The position numbers and the translations under genes are program-made. DNA of 64,000 nt from Catenaria anguillulae PL171 (lineage: Eukaryota; Blastocladiomycota; Blastocladiomycetes; Blastocladiales; Catenariaceae). This document shows, piece after piece, positions 53,851 through 64,000 of the stretch; the stretch's first letter is position 1, and each line of letters begins with the position of its first letter. Below the pieces are notes generated by a model. It had not been told where the DNA came from. It was given only the letters and a program-made list of their open reading frames with translations, and did no database searches. Location of the stretch: contig MCFL01000006.1 of NCBI GenBank assembly GCA_002102555.1, forward strand, positions 620,001-684,000, read 5' to 3'.

Positions 53851-54029
53851 GCAACTAAGCCCAACAAGGCCACGCTATGTGAAGCCGCCACGCCGCCGTG
53901 GTCATACGAAAAAATAAAGCAAACATGAATGAGTGAATGGTTATGTAAATAATGGTTAGAGCAAAGTGAAAGCACAGAATCCCACGACATGCTTGTTTCA
54001 ACATTTCCAAATTTGCAACCGACCAAATG

Positions 54030-57000
54030 TCAATTTGACGCCAAAGACGATGACGTCGACAACCTCGGGATATCCTCCAAACTCACCGACTTGCTCGGCC
54101 CACTCTGGCCCAAGCCTCTATTCTTCTCCTTGTCCTTTGGCGATCGACCAAACACCTTCTTGAATTTGCTGAATCCGCTCTTGTGCGACTTGTGAGACAT
54201 GATACTGGATGCGTCTGACATTCCCCCCACGCCAAATGTGGATGATCCTTCCCGCGACCGATGGGTCGGCGACAACAGCAGAGCGTCTCGCTCGTTCGCC
54301 GTCAATGACTGCGACGAATGCCCTTGACCAGCGTACGTGGCCGTCAAAGGCGTTGGCGGACTTGAGGCGAGCGCGGTCGGGAACAAGACCTCATCCTTCC
54401 ACTCCTCGTGGTCGTCCACGTTGGACACAATGCCAGGTGGCAGCGGGCGCATGGGATGCGCGGCCACGTTGAATGCGCCGGGCGGAATCAGGACCGCGAA
54501 ATGCACACGAAGTTGCGGTGGTGCGCGTGCCTTGGATCCGATGTACACTTCGCTTGACGTGTCGGCGCGCGGCGGGGCATTGTTGGCGGCCGCTTGCCTG
54601 GCCATTTGCATCTTGTTGGCGAGCGCTATGGCGTTTGCGTCCAAGTTGAGGGTCATGGTCATATCGTTGGACACGTGCATCCACCCAGTGCCTCTTGGGT
54701 CCATGACGGCCTTCTTGCTCTGGATGCGCTCCATCACCAGATCCCACAGGTTGAACTCGAATGTGCCGATGAGTGTATCGGTTTGCACCCGGTTGCTGTC
54801 AATGACGCTGCACTTGGTGACGAAAAGGTCGTGTGTCAGGGCACCGCGCGGAAGTGGAGCAGTAAACGACTCGTAGTATGTGGGTTGAGGTCGTTCTGGC
54901 GAGGCTTGGTGGCAAACTTGAGGCTGCGTGAGGTCACGCCAGGCGAAGCGCACTTGATTTTGACGTAAGGGTCGCTCGCTCCATCACGGTCGACCGCGAT
55001 CAAGTTGGTAGCCTCAATCACAGTCACAGTGAGGGCGCCGCGCTCTGTCACTTTGTCCGGATGATCTTCGACGTAGGTATTGAGCGACGAGTTGGATCCG
55101 AAATCGGCTGATGAGGCACGTGGCAAGCCGTCGGTCGAGTTTTCGCGGCTACCCATGCCGCCCAATGTTGTCACGTCGCCGTCAATGGTGGCCGTTTCGC
55201 CATCGTATCCATGGCGGTCGATGCGCCAGCGGCCAAAGACGATGGCGCGCCAGTGGAGAAGAGTGATCCAGCATCCATCGAGTTGCGGAACGAGTTGCTG
55301 AACTGCGAGTTGCGGAGGACTTTGCTGCAAAGCGGAACAAGTTCATGGTGTGTTGTGTGTGAGGCAAGCAAAGCCTTTGCGAAGAAACAGTCAGGCAGCG
55401 TTCATACCGGGGGTTGAACTTGTCCAGCGTCGCCTTGGTCATGGTCAAATGCCGAGACGGAATCTTGTCCATTCGCTGAGGCTCAAATCGGTAGCTGATA
55501 ATCACAAAAGCATTGTCGCATTCCGAAAGTGGCAACTCTTCGGTATGCTGCTTTTCCATGACGAGTTCGGCCAGGTTGAGCTCGGCCTCGTCGACAAGAT
55601 CATTGTTGCCGACACGATCCCAATCCCACACCTACAGTTGACACCGGTGTCAGTGGTGTGCACTGGTGACGAGAAGACAGTAAAACAGAAGAGTACCTGG
55701 AACTTGAGTACACTCCGGTTGCGATTGGCAATGGGAATCTTGGTGCGTTCCTTCCTGTCACCACGTGGGAAAATGAAACGGCAATGAAGTGCAAGCAAGG
55801 AACAAGAGCCAACGTAGTGACGTACCAAACTGGGTTCAAGTTCTTCTGTTTCACCGACGTCTTGTGCCACTTGTCGCCATCCAGCAAAACAGTACAATAC
55901 GGATCGCATGTTCCGAGCTGGTCGACCTTTGGTAAGTTCCGAGCACCCACAATCTCCAAATGCAACATGCCCATGGCACCAAAGCTCTCGTTCTTGTCAA
56001 TCACGCAATCGACGGGCGTAAAATCAAACGACAACTTTGCCTTGGACGCTGCGGCACCTCCCGAGCCAATGGCGTACCACCGCTCATCGCCCAGACCTTC
56101 TTTGATCACGTCGTACGCGTACATGTCGAGCGATGCAATGATGGGTTGGCCCTTTCCATGCTTGCCCGCACCAGACCCCGAGTCGTGCGCGACGAGTCCC
56201 GCCGCGCTAGCCGTCAATGACTTTGCTGCGGCCGTCAATGCTTGTCCACTCGCTTCGCCCGGACCCGACGTCGATGAGCCCAGGTCCTCGCGAATGACAA
56301 TGTGGAGCGGGCTCCAGTACACTTGCCGAATAAACACTTCGACAGCTTGCTCAAAGATGGGGTCGGACGACCGCTTGCGGGTTGGACTACGGAACAGACA
56401 GAGCCCAGGATCCTCGGTGTAAATCTCGAAGAAGGTGTTGGCTTTTCTCGGCAAGTCCTTGAGCTGGTGCACATTGAGCTTCATGACACCGCAAACCTCG
56501 TGTGCGTCGGGCGAAAAGTTCATGGCGGGATTCTTTGGGTGGAACGAGACCTCGACGGAAATCTTGCCCCTTGGTTTCGAGTGCGACTGGTGCATGAGCT
56601 CGAGCATTTCGAATCCGGACCCAATCGACTCGAGGTAACCAGTCTCCTCATTGGCCTTGAGATACTTTGACAAGTCCAGCGTCACGCTTCCGACGAAATT
56701 GTCTTTGGACACGCGCGAATAATCCCACACCTGCAACGACACGGGCTCGGCGGCATCCCGAACAAGCGTAAACAGGACTCGTTGAAGTCGGGGTTTGCCG
56801 TATCCGTGAGGCGGCGCGTCTGTGCCTTGACCTTGCCTGCCGTCAACAAGCGCACGTATGGATTGATCTTTGCCGACCCCAAACTGCCCTTCAAATCAAA
56901 GCATCCGACCACCCGAACACGCAATGCACCGGCCGTGTGATGTGCTGACTCGTTGCGCAGCGGGACGGGCCGCCACTTCATGGTCATTCTCAACTTTGCG

Positions 57001-59420
57001 TCGCGGGTCGTTGCGTCTGTAAGCGACCACCAGTCGTCCTGCTGCTTCTTCTTGATGCCTTGCGACACATTGACCACGGTTTGGCCTAGGAGCTGGTCGC
57101 TCTTGCCGACAACATTAGACGAATCGTCGCGGACGCGGAAGTGTAGCTTGGCCGTCTTGAAATCAGGGACAAAGACTTCAAACGTCTCTTCCCAGAGCGG
57201 CGTGTTGGAATGCTTCTTGGTCCGGGTCGTGTACACGTTTTCGCCATTGAATGCGACTTGCACGTAAGGATTGCGCAGCTTGCTGGTGGACTCGAGCGAC
57301 CTAGCTGCATGGCAGGTCACCTTGAGAATACCGGACGGGCATTCTGCGGCGGTGGTGGTACCAGCAAGTTGGGCCGCAGCGGGTGCCGGCGGAGACGCGG
57401 CCGAGGCTGTGTCGGAACTGGCGGCGGGTGCGGCGGCCGAATCTTTGGTGGCATCCTTTGCTGCAGCCACCGCTGGGGCAGGAGTAGCAACAGGGTAGAA
57501 GCTGACAGATGCCCTAAGCTTACCTCCAGGACGCTTTTCGTTGTCGACGAGATCAAACTCGGTCTGGCGGAAGGCGCCGCCGGCGGGATCAATTTCGCCT
57601 AGGTTGAATTCCGTGTACCCAAGCAGCTTGTTGCGCAGCGACTTGTCGTAGTCGTACACTTCGAGCTTGAGTGACGTGTCTTCCAGTTTGGAGACGATGA
57701 CGTACTTACCTCATCTGGACAAATGGTAAGTAGTTGTGAGGAACGGGAGAAAAAAAAAAGTGATGCACTTGGGGGAAACCAGCATACCCCAGAACGGATT
57801 CAGGTTGTTGTTGATGACGGCCGTCTTTGCCACCGCTTGATTCGCAAGCGTAACCTGTTCCAATGAGGTCAGTACCATTCTACCCATCCTGGAACTGGGG
57901 CAAGGCTGGCGTACCTGCACGTAGGGGTCACTCTTGCCCAAGATATCTGCATTCCTTAGTCCGACCGCGTTCTTGATATGCACAACCAAAACACCAATCG
58001 AGGCATCCGTCTCCAACATTGGGTTGTTGAACCAATCGTCAAAGGGAAGAACGAGCGGGTTGGGATACACAGATACGCCGCAATCGAGCTCGCAATCGTG
58101 TCGTCCAACCACTTGCGAATGCCACCGATCGCGTTCACATCCAGCGACCCAATGGACGCAACTCAAACCCAATTTTGGGGGGCTCCAAAAAGAACACCTC
58201 GAGGATCTTGACAAAGGGGAACGCAGACATGAGCTTCATGCGGACGCGCATACGGCCCTCGAGCGTCACGTTTTCCGCGCGCACCGTGAGTGCAATGCCC
58301 TTGATGCGCACGACAAGATCGACGCGCGAATTGGCCATGGAAGCGGCTGACAGGGCGAGGTCGGCAGTGCCCGGCGGGGCCGCGCCGGTGGCTGTGTCTG
58401 GGTCGTCCAGCGAGGTCGCGCTTGACGTGGCCGTTGCCGCGGCGGCCGCGCCGCCGCCGCCCGTGTTACCTGCAGATCCGCCACGAGAGAGGGTTGCCGA
58501 TCCGGGTGCGTTGGCCGCATCAGCTGACGATGAGGCTGCAAGATACTCGTCGTTGGTCGAGCCGCTCGTGAGTGTGGTCGAGACACGCGGTCCAAAAGAG
58601 CCCAGCGATAGGTCGAATTGGAAATCGATCACGTCGTCCGACACGTAGCGCGACGAGATGATGGTGCGGAGTTGAGGCGGGAAAGTCCCGAGTGTGAATT
58701 GAGAAAACTTCATCGAGTCGATGAATGTCGGACACACCCATTCGAGGATCGGTTCTACCAACCACGGGAAACGTGAGCTCACACGTGAGAGCGTCATTTG
58801 ACTCTGAGAGCAAGAGCAGAAACAAGCATACCCAAGGACCCCTTGATCGTGGCGCTCAGTGTGGGTTCATACGCCAACCAAAATTTTGCCAAGATGGCAT
58901 TGAACCAGTCGGCCTCCTCCGCACCCAACTGCGCCTTCTTCTTGCTGGCATTGAACTCGGCTTCCAACCTCAACTTGCGCGCCAGCTTATCCTGGGACAT
59001 GGAATAATAGTGACCAAAAAAGACGCCAAGCAGCAGAGCGCCCGTGAACCCGCCGCCCAGCTTGGTCATGAGCCACACGCCAACGGCCAGGCCAAACACG
59101 ACGCCCGAACCACGAAGCCGCTCGACATCGGACGGGTTCCAGAGGCCAAAAACAAGCACGGGCGCCGGGGTGGGCGGGTCGACGGACGGGTCGGTGATGA
59201 TGGGCAGGTTGGCGGCTTTGGGTTTTGGTGGGAAGAAGAGCGAGCCTGGGAGCGGCTCTGACATGGTTGTGGTTGGTGCGGCGGATGTTGCGGTCGATTG
59301 AGCAGCAGCAGCGAGTCCATCGACGGTGGACGCGCCACGAGCAAGAGTAGCAGATGTGGACGAGACCGAGGCCGACGACAGCGCGGGGTCGGGCTGTACT
59401 TGAGGAGCAGTGCCGTTCAT
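54030..59420 (-). CDS. TCB: Tricalbin-like ER-plasma-membrane tether (SMP plus six C2-like modules)
   Basis: ATG 59420. After a Ser/Ala-rich head, a hydrophobic hairpin (G-V-V-F-G-L-A-V-G-V-W-L, G-A-L-L-L-G-V-F-F-G-H-Y-Y) and the SMP domain follow: E-E-A-D-W-F-N-A-I-L-A-K-F-W-L-A-Y-E-P, F-I-D-S-M-K-F-S-Q-F-T-L-G, L-E-V-F-F-L-E-P-P-K-I-G-F, W-L-D-D-T-I-A-S-S. C2-like modules begin near G-V-L-V-V-H-I-K-N-A-V-G-L, G-I-L-K-V-T-C-H-A-A-R-S-L, G-A-L-R-V-R-V-V-G-C, G-V-M-K-L-N-V-H-Q-L-K-D-L, G-M-L-H-L-E-I-V-G-A-R-N-L and A-L-T-V-T-V-I-E-A-T-N-L. The first, fifth and sixth keep D-P-Y; the others look calcium-independent. Tricalbins tether cortical ER to the plasma membrane and move lipid. Several short introns and frame shifts; C-terminus is Ser-rich and basic. 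Confidence 0.9.
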
Positions 59421-60362
59421 GTTCGGTGGTGGCGGGACGCGACTTGGATTGAAAATGAGTATGAAGATGGGGGGCGTCCACGTGCACACGGATTGAGGGT
59501 GGCGGTTGAAAAAAATGATTCTATACTGGGCTGTGCGGGAATGTGCAAAAATACTTACGCCAGAGTATACGTAGAGCGAGCCTGCCCCCTCAAAAAAAAC
59601 ACTCGATAACGTGGAATGGTTTGGCGTGGTTCCAGATCACTCTGGAGGCGTCGGTGGCGTTTCTTGGAAGGGGTGTCACTCTGCTGGACTGTTTCGAAAC
59701 GAATTGCACGGCAACTCAAAGTGCTCGCGAAGATTTGAGGGGCGACAGCGGCAACGATAACGGCAGGTGACGGCCGAGGGATGTGCAGACTTGTTGACCG
59801 GGCACGATCGCGACGGCGTTGACAGGGAAACGTGAGAGACAGTCGGTCGATGATAGCAATGGTAAGGTCTGTGTGATTTACCGAATTTGCGCTGGCTTCA
59901 TGCAAGCGCCGCTGTATTTACATGTGGAACGAATTCGCTAATTGAATGGCGACTCCGGCACGTCTGGGCCGGTGGGTTGTGTCCACTATGTATGTATATG
60001 CCTTGTCGCCAGCCCATCTGTGCGGCGTTGATGATAGTGCCACTGCACGCTGAAGCGGGGGCGTGGTGTCCGACTCGGGCGGGTGTGGATGCTTCGCTAG
60101 GTCGCATATTACTTGGCCGTCTGCCGTTGACCGTCAACCGTTCTCAGCCTCCCAGTGCCAAGTGCAGCTGCTGAATTGAGGCTGTCGCCAGAGTGAGTGC
60201 GCGCGGTGCATGGCACGAGTGTGATTGTCCACGTTGTATAAACTTCACCAACGGACAAGCCCGCTGAATTAAATGCCAAATCATGTCTCACAACCAAACC
60301 GGGCCCAAACTTGGTGCCACAGCTCCCACTCAAGTTGCCTTCAAAACAATGAATATACATGA
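59421..60362. other. Intergenic, no gene supported
   Basis: 940 bp between the tricalbin start and the next stop codon. Short open frames only. No RNA gene or repeat recognised. Confidence 0.4.
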
Positions 60363-61690
60363 TCACGGGGCCAAACTCGAACCATCCCCGTTGGCACCAA
60401 CCGCAATCGCTCCGAGGACCTTGCCAACATCCCCACCCGCCCTCAACAGGTCTGGCTCTGGCAACTTTTTCGCAATGGACGCAATATACGTCTCCATGTT
60501 CTTGTCCAGTGTCTCGACCCGATAACAGTCCATGAGCACCTGCACACTTGCTACCCTCAAGGATCCCGCTCCGCCGCTCCTAAGCTTCTTCTTTTTCTTT
60601 TGCTTTCCCTTCCCATTCGCCATTGTCGTGGTCGCATCATCACCCGCCACCCCCGCCATCTGCTGCTCCTCAACAGCGTCCACATAAACCCGCTTTGCCT
60701 CCTTGGTCAACCTCTTTACAACCTCGTCATACCCATCAAACCGCTCGTCAAACGGGACAAACTCCATCTCGATGGCCCGGTGCTGATCCACGCCACGGCA
60801 CACAATGTGCTCGACAACCGCAAAGTCCATGAGGTACAACGCCAAGCGCGTCCACGACTCGTTGAGGATGGCGCGCGGACCCTGGATCTCGAAAAACACA
60901 GTGTGTAGGTCCAGATAGACCCTGACAAGTTCGCCAAGATCGAGTGATGGCAGGCACTCGAGCAATGCTGGAAGCTGATGGGTTATGGTGGGATTTGAGG
61001 TCAGGGTCGCACATGCAGTGCAGCCACGATGCCGGTGGCGAAAACAGTACCCGGAAGGGGCCGAGGGGGTCGTGTTTGCGGGGAGTAGCCAACGGAAAAA
61101 GTAGATGGCCGTGAATGTCAGCAGGTGCCAGCGGGTACTTGCAAAAACGGGCAGGTTTACTTGACACGATCGGTTGATATGGGTATAAAGGCGGTGCGCT
61201 TGAGTGTATTTGGACATGGCCGTGGCCCAGTGCGGTGCGGAATGCGCCAGCGGGTGCATTGTGGCGTGAAAGATGTCACAGAGTGATTCATGGACGAGGA
61301 GGTCGAGGAGCGGAATAAGGCCTTCGAATGGACGAGTTACAGTTGGGGGAAGATGCAAATCATTCGTTACTGGAGCAGATGCCATGCAATAGTGGTTCTG
61401 TATACGAGTAAACGTCGGATGTGGCTGCTGGTTTGCTGGTTGTCTGCTGGTGGACTTTCGGCCAGCCCGGCGAGAAGTAGACGACGAAGAGTTGGACGAC
61501 GAAGAGGCACTTGACCTCCGGTAACGCCGAACATACGGAGCCACCGCTTCCCGTGCATTCGACGTCGCCGTGGCTGTGGTGAAGGGGGCTTCACGTGGTT
61601 GACGGTGATCTTGATCTTGGGATGGTCCGGGAGAGGGAGGAATGCTTGATTCGTTGCTATTGTGATTGGCTTGAGCGGTGCTAAGTTCAT
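60363..61690 (-). CDS. Unrecognised protein with Ser-rich head and basic C-terminal insert
   Basis: The clear frame runs from about 61680 to the stop at 60363. Order: Ser/Arg-rich low-complexity head, then a helical region (L-I-P-L-L-D-L-L-V-H-E-S-L-C-D-I-F-H-A-T, L-L-T-F-T-A-I-Y-F-F-R-W-L-L), a His/Cys patch (C-F-R-H-R-H-R-G-C-T-A-C), L-A-L-Y-L-M-D-F-A-V-V-E-H-I, a K-G-K-Q-K-K-K-K-K insert, and a C-terminal M-E-T-Y-I-A-S-I-A-K-K-L-P. No family recognised. There is no in-frame ATG before residue M-A-S-A-P (61385); an ATG at 61690 is in the next frame, so the start at 61690 assumes one lost base, otherwise 61385. Confidence 0.5.
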
Positions 61691-62049
61691 GATGGTGTGT
61701 TGCGGAGGGTTCGTTGTACAGGTAATTCTTGAGGTATAGTCTCAAAAGGACATGTGTTAATGCTTGTAACCCTCCACATTGCCAGTGTAAATAAATGTGC
61801 GTATTGACACGGTTGTAGTGCTCAAATCGGCGGCCCCGACGCGTGGATCGATCCGCGAACACGACTCAGACCAACACCGCGTCATCGTCACCTGGGCAGG
61901 CCAGTAGGTACGAATGAAGGAGGGGTGCTGGCAGACAATTGGGATCAGCAATCCATCTCTACATATGCGCTCACACATAGATGTAGTGCATGGACATATG
62001 CAACCCTACTTGACACTCTCAGCAACACCACTTTTCCCGACTTATCGCC
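61691..62049. promoter_or_regulatory. Divergent region before CEP131
   Basis: 359 bp between the unrecognised gene and the CEP131 ATG. No element I would defend. Confidence 0.35.
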
Positions 62050-64000
62050 ATGATGAAACCTACGTCTGGGAAACAACGACGGGTCCCCTTGCAGTCGCCC
62101 GCCCTGGTTTCATCCAAGGCCAGTAAACTCTCTGAACCGTCGACTTCCCTTAAAAATGTCTCGTCCATATCCTCCTCACCCGTACCCACATCCGTCCGTA
62201 CCAGCAGCAGTCTAACAGACTCAGCAGCTCGACAGAAACGTCGGTTGGAAATGGCCGAGGCAGCACGCCGAGTACGTCACTTGGCTGCAATTTACGCGTG
62301 CCAAGCACTGACAAATGCCTGTAACTCACCTCAGAAAGCCAAGGAGAAGCTGGAAAAGACGCGCGCCAAGTCCGCTCCTGCTGCTGAACATTTCCCATCG
62401 CCGTCGCCAGCACATGAAGAAACTCCTGACGAATCAAACAGTGAGGCTGCCAAATGTCAATCTCCCACGCTGGGAAAGCAAGCCGCCTCTATTCCTCGGT
62501 CAGATAGCGGCATTTGCCATGAGGCGATCGTGACCGGAAGGCGAGCAACTGCAGTCCATACCCGTCTTGAACTCGTTACCAGAGCAGGAGGAACGTGGCC
62601 ATATGACTTCAGCGACCGCTCATGTCGAGAATGAGCCGCAGGAGCCGTCAGATGCCGGACCGCGCTTACAATCTCCTCCCGTGCCCGATGCATCCTTTGC
62701 CAATGATCTCGGCCATAACTTGTCCACGACATTTGATGACCAGTCTCCGAGTCGATGCTCGCCTGTTCCCGCAAGACAATCATTATCATCATCAATGTCG
62801 TTTTATTCAGCACCGCCAACTCCCGTCCCCGAGACGAACACTTTCGATCAAGACTATGGACTCAAGACACAAGGAGTCACATCCGTTGCTCCAGCGACCG
62901 GCCCAAGGCCACCCGAAACCCAATCCGATCCTCACCAATCGCCCACGGCTGCGCACCACCACGGGCAATCCAAGCAAGACGCGACCACCAAGCGAATTGA
63001 CCGGATCCTCAACTACCTCAACGTGACCGACCTTGCCACCGCGCATGCATCCACGCCTACCGCCTCCTCCTCGCCTCACCCACACACTACAGCGGGCATC
63101 GCCACCGTCTCGCCCGCATTCGATGCCGTCAAGTCCCGCCTGATTGCCCTCGAGCTTGAAGTCGAAGACAAGGCGCGCTCCATTGCCGCCCTCAAGCAGC
63201 AGCTGCACCAATCGCGCCTTGCCACGCAAAACCAGGCACAGGACCACGCGCGCCTGCTGAAATCGCAACTGGCCCTGCAGCGCAAAGAGTACGAGGCAGC
63301 CATCAAACGCCACCTTGCATTCATTGACAAGACGCTTGCCGAAAAGGAAACGCTCGCGACACAATGCGCCGAGCTTGGTGCCCATGTGAAAAAGATGGAG
63401 GCCGAGCTCAAGGCCAAACTGGCGGGCTTGGCAGAAAAGCATGACCGGGAAATGAAGTCGGCAAAGGGCGTGTGGGAGGCGAGCGAAAAAATCAAGCGCG
63501 ACAAGTGGATGAGCATGCAAGCAGCAAAGATCAAGGAGCAAACCGTCAAGGGGCTCGAGCCCGAGATTCAACGCATGCTTGCGTCGCACAAGACGGCCAT
63601 GGCCATGGCCGAGGAGAAATGGCGTGAGCAGTGGGTTGGCGAACGGACGAGCTTGATGCGTGCGCACGAGATCCAGATCGCCAATTTGCGGGACCAGTGG
63701 ATGGGTGAGCGGACGAGGGCCGTGGATGAAGAGCGGGAGGCGGCAAGGGCAAGGTATGCAAAGCAGTTGGAAAGGGACGAAATGGAGCACGCGCAGGCGA
63801 AACGCAAGTGGATGGCCGAGATGGCCGAGGTCAAGGATGCGTTACAGAGCGGGTTTAGGGATGAGATGCGCAGTATGGAAGCGGCTCATCGCAAGGCCAT
63901 GGATGAGTTGAGGGCTCAGATTGAGGAGGAGCGCGACGGCAAGATGCACGCAATGGAGGATTTGCGGCGGAAGCACGCGCACGAGCTGAGCAAGGTACAG
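62050..64000 (+). CDS. CEP131: Centriolar satellite/ciliary protein CEP131 (AZI1), 3' end beyond window
   Basis: ATG 62050 (M-M-K-P-T-S-G-K-Q). A Ser/Pro-rich head with a basic helix R-R-L-E-M-A-E-A-A-R-R, a likely 63-bp intron (62273-62335) leading to K-A-K-E-K-L-E-K-T, one frame shift near 62580, then T-K-R-I-D-R-I-L-N-Y-L-N. The continuous coiled coil from about 63120 to the edge matches animal CEP131: S-R-L-I-A-L-E-L-E-V-E-D-K, K-E-Y-E-A-A-I-K-R-H-L-A-F-I-D-K, R-D-K-W-M-S, and I-K-E-Q-T-V-K-G-L-E-P-E-I-Q-R-M. CEP131 supports ciliogenesis at centriolar satellites and the transition zone, so its presence marks a flagellated organism. The reading frame is open at 64000. Confidence 0.9.

Noticed and set aside
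1-64000. tRNA, rRNA or CRISPR loci
   Set aside because: Reading by eye found no convincing T-loop/anticodon arrangement, rRNA block or spaced direct repeats; a covariance-model scan would be needed to exclude tRNAs.

Overview
The window is nuclear DNA of a flagellated (zoosporic) fungus. Coding DNA is GC-rich and genes are packed on both strands. Introns are short (about 60-90 bp, GT..AG). Fungal housekeeping genes (ADE6, TOM22, FES1, tricalbin, mitochondrial bS6m, GAR1, FCF1, DTD1) sit beside two centriole/cilium genes, CEP78 and CEP131, which ordinary non-flagellated fungi lack. Blastocladiomycota or a related chytrid-like lineage fits best; this is inferred from gene content and no species is claimed.

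Layout. 1-8 kb: three minus-strand genes (a multi-pass membrane protein running off the left edge, a low-complexity leucine-rich protein, FES1). 8.4-15.2 kb: one very long plus-strand gene with a helical/TPR-like N-terminus and a huge disordered tail with RS tracts. 15.6-20.7 kb: a poorly resolved gene and two C2-domain genes. 21.4-33.1 kb: an accessory island. It holds two full-length secreted transglutaminase-elicitor (Phytophthora GP42/PEP-13 type) genes and one broken copy, a 4.1-kb unit bounded by inverted repeats that carries two divergent unrecognised genes, and a relic of a peroxisomal ABC transporter. 33.6-39.0 kb: GAR1, bS6m, a C2 gene, an F-box/EF-hand gene and a small membrane protein. 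39.4-42.4 kb: CEP78. 43.2-45.3 kb: two tandem C2 genes. 45.5-53.1 kb: ADE6, FCF1, TOM22, DTD1. 54.0-59.4 kb: a tricalbin-like tether with six C2-like modules. 60.3-64 kb: an unrecognised gene and CEP131, cut by the right edge.

Working links. The C2 genes and the tricalbin all point to phospholipid or calcium-dependent membrane work; three of the small C2 proteins share one plan: C2, Gly/Ala-rich hydrophobic segment, lysine-rich tail. CEP78 and CEP131 belong to the basal body. GAR1 and FCF1 act in ribosome biogenesis.

Quality caveat. Many genes are broken by one-base losses while codon-level sense continues in another frame. The essential ADE6 gene needs exactly seven one-base restorations to read through, giving a normal family length. 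I treat most such breaks as assembly errors. The two exceptions are the truncated elicitor copy and the ABC-transporter relic, whose lesions are larger.

The most interesting items are the inverted-repeat unit with a nuclease-like gene and the PEP-13-type elicitor transglutaminases in a fungus.
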